A stretch of DNA of 10,854 nt from Methanobacteriota archaeon. Lineage in GTDB: Archaea > Thermoplasmatota > Poseidoniia > Poseidoniales > Thalassarchaeaceae. Positions 1 to 7,315 of the stretch are shown here, piece after piece (position 1 is the stretch's first letter; every line of letters begins with the position of its first letter). The notes under the pieces were generated by a model. It did no database searches, was not told where the DNA came from, and saw only the letters and a program-made list of their open reading frames with translations. The position numbers were made by a program, and so were the translations under genes. The DNA lies in contig NYXO01000003.1 in the NCBI GenBank assembly GCA_002685415.1, forward strand, positions 16,113-26,966, read 5' to 3'.

Positions 1-3000
1 GAAATCCGTTACTTCGCGATAGACGATAGATTGTATCCACTTGGTGGAGCATATTATGCTGATCAAAGTTATCACCGTGGTCAAACAACAGGTATTTTCT
101 ACGCTCCAACCACTCTTTCTGGTCTTGACCCGAATCATTACATCGAATCGGTTTATGAGACCCAGCGTGGAGACAGGCCAACGGTCTTCATGAGTGCTGA
201 AAGATATGAGCAGGAGTATTTGTCAGATGTTGTCAAGCAACAATCTGGAGCAATGGAAGACACAACAGACATGATTCAACTTGTTGACATACAATATCAG
301 CAAACCGAATCTTTCTTCGAAACCATGGTGGCTAGAATCTACGTTGGATACGGCACCTCTAGTTTGGGATTGACAGTTGATCCATCTCAACCTGGACCAA
401 CATGGGCGATTAGCGGCACTCCTGGTTCGCCACTAGAGAACGCCTTCCCGCTTCCTGGTGCAATGATGAATCACTTCGTCATCGCAAATTGGTACGATGA
501 CGGTTCAGATTCACCTGATGAGGACAATAACAGCGTACCTGATATTTTCGATGGTGGATATGCCGCAATCGGTCGAGCCAATTCAAATGTTAAGGTTGTC
601 AAATACTACAGCGGTGCCACTGTAGAGGGTACGGTGGAATTAGATGGAATCGGTCCAGTTCCAAATGCTAGAATCTTAATCGAGAGAGATGCCTTCAGTG
701 GTGAAGAGGTAGCAGACGAAAATGGAACGGTGACTGACCAAGATCTTCGAACTTATTGGGTGCCCATCGGCACTGTTGATGCTGATGAGAATGGTCACTA
801 TTCATTCACAGTACCAGCCGGAAAAATAAGAGTTTCAGCCTTCTTTGGCGAACCTGACCTTAGGGCTGCTCGTGACGAATTAACCAGTGGTTCCGGAGGT
901 ATGCTGCAAGATGTAGCCACAGAAGTGACAATTGGTGAGAGAAATGTCAACCTAATCACAGGAATACTTGGAAATGTATCTGGTTCTCAGTGGTTATCCG
1001 AGACTATCATTAATGTCTCCGGAGAAGATGGCCATTCCAATGGTGAAGCTCTAATTAACGGAGATATCATTGTAGAGCCATCATTCTCTACAGGTCGGTT
1101 AGTCTGGAATGGAGAGGGAGACTTCAACGGTCAAGCAGTTACAGATGCTGTTGTTGAATTATCCCCTGCATGGGATAAAATTCAGATGGAACCAATCATG
1201 CTGGAGACCTCAACAGGAAGTGTAAACGGCCCGGATCTTGCATTCCAAGGAATAGGTCAAGTGACATTCACCGGTGAAGGAGAAGTCATTAGTAACGGTC
1301 TGATGACTGTTGATAATTTCGTAGGAACTCATACTCAAACTATTCTCAATGGGCATAGCCTTGCTGGCTCAGGTGAATTTACTGGCCGAGGTATTCTGAC
1401 CGGAGTAATCGACGGGCAGGATGTTGTCGATGGAGATTGTAACGAAAATGGAACAATGCCAGAGAATTATTCGGTTTGTAACCTATCTGATGGTGACTTC
1501 TTGATTGAGGGCGCAGTTAACGCAACAGGTCGTTTTACCTCGAACGGAACCTCCTCATTCTCACAAGAACACAATGGCTCTTCATTAACTGGTTCAGGGG
1601 TGTTCACTGTAGATGCCAGTAATGATGGATTAGAATCCTATGGTACTCTAAATGGAACAGGTACTTTCACTGGCGAGGGTGAATTCAGCGGACCTATGGT
1701 TCAAGCCGGAACCTTCCACCTAATCGATGCTATACCCGGAAATTACAACGTTGCAGTAATCTTCAATGATGGTACTAGAATCGAGATTATTGACGGATTC
1801 AACATCCCTTACCAAGGGGTGCCTTCACTGAACCAAATTGATGTAGCGGGTGGTTCCATTTCCGGAACCCTAACTGACGAAGATGGAAATACGCTGTCAG
1901 GTTCCGTTACAATGCTTCTTTCTGAATCAGAAAATAATTCAATCCTTGGAGAATGCAGCGAAGTAATGTATGCTCCATGTAGTCTAACCGCTGATGAGAA
2001 TGGGTCATTTGAGTTCGGCCCTATCATACCAGGTGAATACACCTTTGCTCTTGATATGGATGAAGACGGATTTAACGAAATTGAATTGACGCATGAATTT
2101 GATGCGGAAATGGATTCAACAGTTGATTTCCCAACACCCGTGCCTACTGTATTTGACTTGACTTTCTCCCTAAATCAAATCATTGAGGGAGTACAAACGT
2201 CAGTAGACAATCTTGACAATTTGACACTACTGAAGAGCGATAATTCAGCGCCACCAGTGGTTGCAATATTCGACAACGACAGTGGGAATTACTTGGCGGA
2301 ATTATCACAAGGTCAGTGGATTCTAAGCCATGACTTGAGTGATTCCGAGCAATTATGGGAACAGATTGACATTCAATCTGACATATCTACCTCCTTTGTG
2401 TTCAGAGAATCAATGAATGTAGTTGGGACCGTATATTATGAAACCAATGCAGAAGTCTCTGATTCTCAAATTCAAGCCGAAGTTGTTGATTTCACTCAGG
2501 TGATTTTCCATTGGGAGAATTTCACAACAACCGTATCCACTGACGCTAACGGTGTATTCAATGTCGTCCTACCAATTGGCTCCGTAGTTGATGCTGCGGT
2601 ATTTGGTAATGTATTGAATGTCGTTAATGGGACTCGCTTCACAGTCGAGGAAGGTATGGAAAATATCACAATGGTCGCACGTCCGGGATATGATGTAAGT
2701 GGAAATCTGAATCTGAATAGATTAGGAAACTATTATTCTTCGAATCTAGATGGCTGGGAACAGGTCACAGTATTTGCTACAAATGATGCTATTGATGCGG
2801 TATGGCATATTGAAGCCACTCAGTTTGGTAGCTTCAACACAATCCTTCCGGCAGGAAACTGGTCATTTACAACAGACTTAGAGTGGCTAAACGCTAGCGA
2901 ATCAACTCTACTTGTTGATGGTGAAAACGATACGTTAGAGATGTATCTTTACCCTGCAGATTCTTATCTTGAAGTGGATTTCTTCCTGGATAATTCAGGA

Positions 3001-5910
3001 GATAACAGCGTCGCCAATGGTACGCCTGTTGAATACAAATTCTCCGTGGTACCAGTAGATAACACCGAGGGAATGACAGTAAACATCGAAGCTAATGGAG
3101 ATGAATGGATTTCAGAAGGATCCGCTAGAGTGCCTCTAGAGGCCGGCTCATACAGGATTAATGTTGAACTTTCAAATGCTCGAGCCGGAGATATTTTCGG
3201 AACTAGAATTATGTCTGGAGATGCCTACTTTGAAGTCGGCTTCGGAGGAGAGGTTATCAGCAGAAGTATTGGTTTTGATCCAGAATGGAAGATAGACCTC
3301 ACCTTCACCAATGAAAGTGGCGGCCCATTGGCAGACCAGTTAGTTAGATTCATCAATCCGGAAAACACGGGAGAAGTGATTACTAGGAAGACAGATATGA
3401 ACGGTACTTTAGTTGATCACCTCGCAGATGGTGAGTGGATTGTTGTAGTCGATTCAGTAGAGACAGACACTGGAGTTGTAGAAGGTGTTCGAACAACCAT
3501 AACAGTATCAGAACAAACTGCTAACGACGCACAAACTATCTCTACGAGTGAACTTGCAACCTTTTCAATCAGAATTTCAGATTCAGAAGGAGTATATCTC
3601 CAAGGTATGGACTTGAAACTAACATCTAATGATGGACTAGGAATAGTATATCTTGATAGTACCAATGGGGCAGGAGAAACCTCAGGAATTATTTCCTCCG
3701 GTTCGTGGAATATCGAACTGAACCAAACCATGGATAGAACTCGATACATAATCGATTCAATTGAATTGTTAGATGGAGGTTTGGCTGCTGGTGAAAATGA
3801 CTTAATCGAGATTATCGCATCAACTCATTATGAGTTGTCCGGGACAATATTCTGGGATCTTGACGATGATGACGATGCTGACGTTGGAGAAGGAGTACCT
3901 GAAGTGGAAATTCAGATGTCTAGCGAAGGCCATGACAATATTACCCAAATCACAAACTCCGCTGGAGATTGGAGTGTATTTGTACCAGCAAATACAACTT
4001 GGCAGGTCTCAACATTCAGAGAAGGTTTTGATCAAGAAATCGAATCAATTGCCATGAATGCTCCTAACTCAGTAGAAATTGAGCTAACCGCAGGGTATGT
4101 GAACATCTACGGAAATGTAACTCACTCCGACTTAGTGGATATTGGTGACCAAGTAGACTTAATTTTGATTCCATCCAGTGGTATGGTTCGAGATACAGTA
4201 GTTCCCGAGAAGGTACTCGTGGATGGAGTTTGGAATGGTCAATGGACTGCTTCTGTTGAACCTGGTCGTTGGGTAATTAGAGCCACATTGGAAGCTTCCA
4301 ACCTCATAGGAATGGCTAGTATCAACGCAGACATTAGTGATGGTGGTAACGTCGATATCGACTTAGTCTACGGTGGTTGGCTATATCTATCAACTCAATG
4401 GCTGGACTTCAATGGAACTCAGCATCATGCTTCTGAATCGCAAATTGAAGGTGCAGAGATTGTGGATGAAGTAGAATTCATTCTGTCCTCAGGAGCTGGT
4501 GTCCGATGGGATGCAATGTTGTCTGAGACAGGTGAAATTTCAATCCTAATGCCTACTGGAACGATTGGTATCGAAGGAAAATTCTCCGTAGAACAGATGG
4601 ATCGAGTAATGGAATATTCAACAAGCAAGTCAATTAGCGTACCAGGTTCTGGTACAGATTTGACTGCCTCTGTGACTCAGGACATATTGTTCGATAGAAT
4701 TTCGAATCACACAATTAGTGGTACAATAGTATCGGTAACTGGTGGAGAATTAACAGATGCTGGTGAGTTCGATGATGTACAAGCTACTCTTGGCGATGAT
4801 GGCGATTACGATTCAATAGAGTTCACAATGTCTCTTGATTATCTTGGACATGAGTCTGTGTCAACTTACACAGTATCTGGAAATGTTGCAGGCACCGATG
4901 GCAAAGATTGGAGCGTAGAAGTTTGGGACGATTCAATCGATAATTGGACTACTCCTTTCACCTTTGAGTTTGGTTTGGACAGTAACAATAGTACAAGCTA
5001 CGACAATCTACGTCTGAGGATTACTCCAGCCAATCAATCTACTGCTCAGTCATTAAGCAACGGCCATACTGTAGATATCAGGTTCACTTCTGCAGATGGC
5101 TATCAGTTTGAACAAGAAGTGGTTGTGAGAATTCCACAATTCCATAATTTCGAATTAAGGGAACCACTTTTGGACATCTACGGAATTCGTCCAGGTGAGG
5201 AATTGTCAATTCCTATATTGTTCACAAATTCTGGAAATGGTGATGAGAGGTTCGAATTTGTATTCGATGATACTCAATTACCTCCTGATTGGGAAAGAAC
5301 CGGTGCTACATCGCACACATTGGGTGCGTTTGTTGACTCCACTCATACAATCAAGGTGATAGCACCAGAGAACGCTACAGGAACTGAAGATTTCATCATA
5401 ACAATGTCAGTTACTGACAAGAATAATGGGACCTATGCTCCACTTGTAATTAGGGTGAAAACTTCTCTTCCTGTTCTTGAAATTTCCAATGTTTATTCCA
5501 ATGGAGATCCGTTATTTGGAACTATCCACACATTTACAGTGGTTGTGGAAAATACTGGATTAGTAGATGCTCAGGACGTCAAGTTGGTTGGAACTGTTCG
5601 TGGTAAGAATGTAACTTCAAGCGTTACACAAGATGTATTGTCCGGAGATTCGGTAACCTACCTAATTGATGTAAATTTGACAGACTTCGATGGTCCATCA
5701 CAAGAGTGGTTTGACTTTGAGATTGTAACAGAGGGTCAAGAATTTAGCGAAGAACCTGAGATTGTCAGTAAGAGATACTCACTAAAGGCTCCTGCAGTGG
5801 ATGATTCAACTGCAACTACTGTTATCGGTGTAGTACTCGCGCTAATCTTGGTGTTTGTTGTTTGGTACTTTACAAGATCAGGGTCGAGAAGACCCGGTGC
5901 TCCATTCTGA
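1..5910 (+). CDS. AglB/STT3-like oligosaccharyltransferase C-terminal part with giant Ig-like extracellular extension (5' partial)
   Basis: The frame is open from base 1, so the gene starts upstream; the TTG at 31 is only an internal codon. Residues below count from base 1. Residues 1-210 resemble the post-membrane domain of archaeal AglB (STT3 family, which transfers lipid-linked glycans to Asn of sequons outside the membrane). They include an IRYFAIDDRLYP-like opening, GIFYAPTTLSG (~32-42), FFETMVARIYVGYG (~104-117), MNHFVIANW (156-164) and VKVVKYYSGATVEGTV (~197-212), which parallel the AglB segments before its KIFEYVKGA-type motif. Then follow a carboxypeptidase-regulatory-like domain (~207-280), a Gly-rich insert (~370-572), several Cna-B/carboxypeptidase-regulatory-like modules (~615-1270), an SdrD-B-like module (~1277-1365), further beta-sandwiches, a NEW3-like domain (~1721-1820), a CARDB-like domain (~1824-1930), one membrane helix (~1939-1957) and a basic tail. 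The catalytic WWDxG region lies outside the window, so the enzyme call is family-level inference. It could also be an inactive paralogue or a surface protein that borrowed this domain. The reading frame is certain; the function is moderately so. Confidence 0.72.
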   Translation, partial: EIRYFAIDDRLYPLGGAYYADQSYHRGQTTGIFYAPTTLSGLDPNHYIESVYETQRGDRPTVFMSAERYEQEYLSDVVKQQSGAMEDTTDMIQLVDIQYQQTESFFETMVARIYVGYGTSSLGLTVDPSQPGPTWAISGTPGSPLENAFPLPGAMMNHFVIANWYDDGSDSPDEDNNSVPDIFDGGYAAIGRANSNVKVVKYYSGATVEGTVELDGIGPVPNARILIERDAFSGEEVADENGTVTDQDLRTYWVPIGTVDADENGHYSFTVPAGKIRVSAFFGEPDLRAARDELTSGSGGMLQDVATEVTIGERNVNLITGILGNVSGSQWLSETIINVSGEDGHSNGEALINGDIIVEPSFSTGRLVWNGEGDFNGQAVTDAVVELSPAWDKIQMEPIMLETSTGSVNGPDLAFQGIGQVTFTGEGEVISNGLMTVDNFVGTHTQTILNGHSLAGSGEFTGRGILTGVIDGQDVVDGDCNENGTMPENYSVCNLSDGDFLIEGAVNATGRFTSNGTSSFSQEHNGSSLTGSGVFTVDASNDGLESYGTLNGTGTFTGEGEFSGPMVQAGTFHLIDAIPGNYNVAVIFNDGTRIEIIDGFNIPYQGVPSLNQIDVAGGSISGTLTDEDGNTLSGSVTMLLSESENNSILGECSEVMYAPCSLTADENGSFEFGPIIPGEYTFALDMDEDGFNEIELTHEFDAEMDSTVDFPTPVPTVFDLTFSLNQIIEGVQTSVDNLDNLTLLKSDNSAPPVVAIFDNDSGNYLAELSQGQWILSHDLSDSEQLWEQIDIQSDISTSFVFRESMNVVGTVYYETNAEVSDSQIQAEVVDFTQVIFHWENFTTTVSTDANGVFNVVLPIGSVVDAAVFGNVLNVVNGTRFTVEEGMENITMVARPGYDVSGNLNLNRLGNYYSSNLDGWEQVTVFATNDAIDAVWHIEATQFGSFNTILPAGNWSFTTDLEWLNASESTLLVDGENDTLEMYLYPADSYLEVDFFLDNSGDNSVANGTPVEYKFSVVPVDNTEGMTVNIEANGDEWISEGSARVPLEAGSYRINVELSNARAGDIFGTRIMSGDAYFEVGFGGEVISRSIGFDPEWKIDLTFTNESGGPLADQLVRFINPENTGEVITRKTDMNGTLVDHLADGEWIVVVDSVETDTGVVEGVRTTITVSEQTANDAQTISTSELATFSIRISDSEGVYLQGMDLKLTSNDGLGIVYLDSTNGAGETSGIISSGSWNIELNQTMDRTRYIIDSIELLDGGLAAGENDLIEIIASTHYELSGTIFWDLDDDDDADVGEGVPEVEIQMSSEGHDNITQITNSAGDWSVFVPANTTWQVSTFREGFDQEIESIAMNAPNSVEIELTAGYVNIYGNVTHSDLVDIGDQVDLILIPSSGMVRDTVVPEKVLVDGVWNGQWTASVEPGRWVIRATLEASNLIGMASINADISDGGNVDIDLVYGGWLYLSTQWLDFNGTQHHASESQIEGAEIVDEVEFILSSGAGVRWDAMLSETGEISILMPTGTIGIEGKFSVEQMDRVMEYSTSKSISVPGSGTDLTASVTQDILFDRISNHTISGTIVSVTGGELTDAGEFDDVQATLGDDGDYDSIEFTMSLDYLGHESVSTYTVSGNVAGTDGKDWSVEVWDDSIDNWTTPFTFEFGLDSNNSTSYDNLRLRITPANQSTAQSLSNGHTVDIRFTSADGYQFEQEVVVRIPQFHNFELREPLLDIYGIRPGEELSIPILFTNSGNGDERFEFVFDDTQLPPDWERTGATSHTLGAFVDSTHTIKVIAPENATGTEDFIITMSVTDKNNGTYAPLVIRVKTSLPVLEISNVYSNGDPLFGTIHTFTVVVENTGLVDAQDVKLVGTVRGKNVTSSVTQDVLSGDSVTYLIDVNLTDFDGPSQEWFDFEIVTEGQEFSEEPEIVSKRYSLKAPAVDDSTATTVIGVVLALILVFVVWYFTRSGSRRPGAPF
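496..555 (+). other. Acidic Ca-loop-like insert in the AglB-like domain
   Basis: Residues 166-185 are a short Asp/Asn-rich stretch (DDGSDSPDEDNNSVPD) placed between the MNHFVIANW and VKVVKYYSGA segments. The spacing of acidic residues resembles thrombospondin-type-3 or EF-loop calcium ligands. Calcium binding is an inference from composition only. Confidence 0.35.
1108..1716 (+). repeat. Glycine-rich short-period beta repeat region in the giant protein
   Basis: Residues ~370-572 contain a degenerate, short-period pattern of Gly-x-Gly followed by an aromatic or aliphatic residue and Thr/Asn-Gly. Visible copies are GEGDFNG, FTGEGEVISNG, GSGEFTGRGILTG, FTSNG, GSGVFTV and GTGTFTGEGEFSG. FTGEGE occurs twice, encoded near 1267 and 1669 by different synonymous codons, so this is an old protein-level repeat and not a recent DNA duplication. 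The region sits among beta-sandwich modules and is followed by an IPGNYNVAVIF segment that looks like the last strand of such a module. A beta-solenoid or bactofilin-like sheet is plausible but unproven. Confidence 0.55.
3829..4095 (+). other. SdrD-B/Cna-B-like domain with acidic metal loop
   Basis: Residues 1277-1365 begin YELSGTIFWDLDDDDDADVGEGVPEVEI. This matches the family pattern G-x-V/I-F-x-D-x-(Asp-rich)-D-x-G-E-x-G-V/I-x-x-V that opens SdrD-B type beta-sandwiches, where the Asp cluster binds calcium. It continues with a Thr-x-(Ser/Asn)-x-Gly-x-Trp turn (TNSAGDWSVFVPANTTW), the usual continuation in this fold. Calcium binding is inferred from the family. Confidence 0.6.
5161..5790 (+). 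other. Membrane-proximal NEW3-like and CARDB-like domains
   Basis: Residues ~1721-1820 run from LLDIYGIRPGEELSIPILFTNSGNGDERFEF to about VIRVKT. This is the pattern of NEW3/alpha-galactosidase-associated domains: a Pro-Gly-x-x-hydrophobic strand, a TNSGNGxxxF turn, and a LPPDW strand. Residues ~1824-1930 (LEISNVYSNGDP, VENTGLVDAQDVKLV) match CARDB-type cell-adhesion modules. Such pairs are common just outside the membrane anchor of archaeal surface proteins. No enzymatic residues are expected. Confidence 0.6.
5815..5910 (+). other. C-terminal transmembrane helix and basic tail
   Basis: An uninterrupted hydrophobic stretch (TVIGVVLALILVFVVWYF, residues ~1940-1957) is followed by TRSGSRRPGAPF. 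The Arg residues after the helix fit the positive-inside rule, so the long beta-sandwich region would lie outside the cell and the tail inside. No PGF-CTERM-like sorting motif and no Cys lipid-anchor motif is visible, so this looks like a retained membrane anchor. Confidence 0.8.
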
Positions 5911-5957
5911 CCCGAATAACCGGCTTTTGCAACCTTGGTCAAGACAAGACCTCATAG
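5911..5957 (+). other. Short intergenic gap between giant protein and protease
   Basis: The 47 bases carry no clear TATA-like box about 26 bases before either candidate protease start and no strong T-tract terminator beyond CTTTT. An in-frame TAG lies at 5955-5957, immediately before the GTG at 5958. The short gap and lack of signals suggest that the protease may be read on the same transcript as the upstream gene. Confidence 0.4.
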
Positions 5958-7232
5958 GTGAAAACTAGACACATCGCTCTAAGTGATTGGCCTATGACTC
6001 TAGAAGATCTTGAGTTAATGCCTGAACCTGAAGATAGCAGGTTACTAACCGCTGTCGATCCCCAGGCGCCGGGGTACCCCGGCTCACACTATGGCTTGAC
6101 CGATCAAGAAGCACGAGAGCTTCGTTGGCCACTAGGTCCAATGAAGGAGTTTCTTTGGCCATGGGGTGCTGCAAGTTTCGCCATTGGAACAGTTCTGTTG
6201 TTGATGACATGGTCCTCGATTCAACCATTTTTGGTGTCTTATCTTCCCGATTCTGAGTGGGCATATGAATCCTCAGGAATTAGGGAATTACAAGACCAAG
6301 GCTACTTTGGTGATGGGATTCATGTATGCATAGTGGACACAGGAATCGATTTTTCTCATCCAGATTTCGAAAATACTAATTTGGTTGGTTTTCGTGATTT
6401 TTACTCCGGTGATCATGGAAATATTCGTGATATAGGAGATAATTATCATGGCACGTTGATGGCTGGGCTGTTGGTTGCCAATGGCACTTACGTTGGTGCA
6501 GCCCCTAACGTCTCTCTCTCAGTAGCGCTAGCCCTTGGTCCTGAGGGGGAAGCAGGTCAATCTGACAGAGTCTCTCTAGCGATTCGATGGTGTAGAATTT
6601 CTCAGGATGTTGATATCATAAGCCTAAGTTTAGGTGGTGATCCAGGAATGGGGATGAGCAATCTTCAATCTGAAACCGTTCAATCAGTCAATGAGGCATT
6701 GGATGCGGGTATATTCGTCGTTGCCGCAGCTGGAAATAATGGAAATAAAGCGAACATCAACGACGTATCAATTCCGGCAAACATTCCAGGAGTTATTGCA
6801 GTGGGAGCCTCCACAGTAGATGGTAAAATTTGGGCAAACAGCTCTGTTGGATCCAACATCGACCCTTATTCTAGTGAGGAGAGAGAATTCCCCAATCAAA
6901 AGCCAGAAGTAACCGCTCCGGGAGTTAGGATGTTCTCAACGGCATCGACTGAAATCAGCCCACCCTACGCCTATTCTACAGGGACTTCTGATTCGACCGT
7001 TATTGTCGTTGGGGCTCTTGCTCTGATTCTTCAAATTCATGGAAATCAAATGCGTGGAGATGACAATAAATTTGACTTCGAAGAAATGAACATGGTCAAG
7101 AAAGCCCTTGCCAATTCATCACTAATGAGTCGGGATGTTGATGCAATTCACTCTAACAAATCAGGATATGGTGAAATGAATGCGGCAGCATGGTTAGAAG
7201 AAATTAGGACTGAGTTTAATCTAAACTCATAA
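5958..7232 (+). CDS. Membrane-anchored subtilisin-like serine protease (peptidase family S8)
   Basis: Hydrolyses peptide bonds, probably at the outer face of the membrane. Numbering is from the GTG at 5958. The catalytic Asp127 lies in VCIVDTGIDFSHPDF, His164 in NYHGTLMAGLLVANG, the oxyanion Asn260 in AAAGNNG, and the nucleophile Ser344 in STGTSDSTVIVVGALAL. All four are present, in canonical order and spacing. Residues 65-93 hold one hydrophobic segment (FLWPWGAASFAIGTVLLLM core) after a ~60-residue acidic N-terminus, with Lys63 next to it, which suggests a cytoplasmic N-terminus and an extracellular catalytic domain. I see no recognisable I9 propeptide between the helix and the catalytic domain. 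GTSDST replaces the usual GTSMAxP, so the Pro is lost. The GTG directly follows an in-frame TAG; the ATG at 5994 (412 residues) is an equally possible start and keeps the helix. It may mature or release surface proteins such as its neighbours (inference). Confidence 0.93.
   Translation: MKTRHIALSDWPMTLEDLELMPEPEDSRLLTAVDPQAPGYPGSHYGLTDQEARELRWPLGPMKEFLWPWGAASFAIGTVLLLMTWSSIQPFLVSYLPDSEWAYESSGIRELQDQGYFGDGIHVCIVDTGIDFSHPDFENTNLVGFRDFYSGDHGNIRDIGDNYHGTLMAGLLVANGTYVGAAPNVSLSVALALGPEGEAGQSDRVSLAIRWCRISQDVDIISLSLGGDPGMGMSNLQSETVQSVNEALDAGIFVVAAAGNNGNKANINDVSIPANIPGVIAVGASTVDGKIWANSSVGSNIDPYSSEEREFPNQKPEVTAPGVRMFSTASTEISPPYAYSTGTSDSTVIVVGALALILQIHGNQMRGDDNKFDFEEMNMVKKALANSSLMSRDVDAIHSNKSGYGEMNAAAWLEEIRTEFNLNS
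6068..6083 (+). repeat. 16-bp perfect GC-rich palindrome inside the protease gene
   Basis: GCCGGGGTACCCCGGC equals its own reverse complement over all 16 bases and stands out in AT-rich surroundings. It encodes part of the QAPGYPGSH segment of the cytoplasmic N-terminus. It could be a protein-binding site or a chance product of Pro/Gly codons; nothing in the window favours a specific role. Confidence 0.6.
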
Positions 7233-7254
7233 TTGTCATTTTCTGGATTTTATT
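7233..7254 (+). terminator. T-rich archaeal-type terminator candidate after the protease
   Basis: Immediately after the TAA the plus strand carries short T runs (ATTTT, ATTTTATT) over about 20 bases. Archaeal RNA polymerase terminates at oligo-T tracts without needing a hairpin, so this is a plausible end for the protease transcript. The runs are only four T long, so efficiency is uncertain. Confidence 0.4.
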
Positions 7255-7279
7255 CAACCGAGCCTACGGCTCGATGAAT
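7252..7279 (+). other. Intergenic hairpin (inverted repeat)
   Basis: ATTCA (7252-7256) pairs with TGAAT (7275-7279), and CGAGCC (7259-7264) pairs with GGCTCG (7268-7273) around a TAC loop, leaving a small AC/A internal bulge. Eleven base pairs in 28 bases is the strongest local dyad in the non-coding sequence. It lies after the T-rich stretch and before the TATA-like box, so it could stabilise the 3' end of the protease mRNA or be an operator for the next gene. No T-run follows it, so it is not a bacterial-type intrinsic terminator. Confidence 0.6.
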
Positions 7280-7285
7280 CCCTAT

Positions 7286-7294
7286 GATTAAATC
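7286..7294 (+). promoter_or_regulatory. TATA-like box for the beta-helix gene (leaderless transcript candidate)
   Basis: GATTAAATC contains TTAAAT at 7288-7293, centred about 26 bases before the ATG at 7316. In archaea the TATA box sits about 26 bases before the transcription start, so the transcript would begin at or next to the start codon. GGAAG at 7308-7312 is too close to the ATG to be a good Shine-Dalgarno site, which also favours a leaderless message. The match to the TTTAWAW consensus is imperfect. Confidence 0.35.
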
Positions 7295-7315
7295 ACTTCT
7301 AGATACCGGAAGATT

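Noticed and set aside
3417-3749. 110-codon minus-strand frame
   Set aside because: Antisense to the continuous giant reading frame, low complexity, no motif.
3830-4057. 75-codon plus-strand frame in another phase
   Set aside because: Overlaps the SdrD-B-like domain of the giant protein entirely and has no start signal or domain of its own.
31-5910. TTG at 31 as the true start of the giant protein
   Set aside because: The frame is open to base 1 and the codons before 31 (EIRYFAIDDR) belong to the AglB-like motif, so the gene begins upstream.
5992-6264. 90-codon minus-strand frame
   Set aside because: Antisense to the N-terminal part of the protease, whose own reading frame is supported by a membrane helix and catalytic motifs.
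7252-7279. Hairpin as a bacterial-type intrinsic terminator
   Set aside because: No T-run follows the stem; the T-rich stretch is upstream of it.
7274-7291. ATG-led mini frame (MNPYD then stop) before the beta-helix gene
   Set aside because: Five codons only, overlapping the hairpin and TATA-like box; no evidence of translation.
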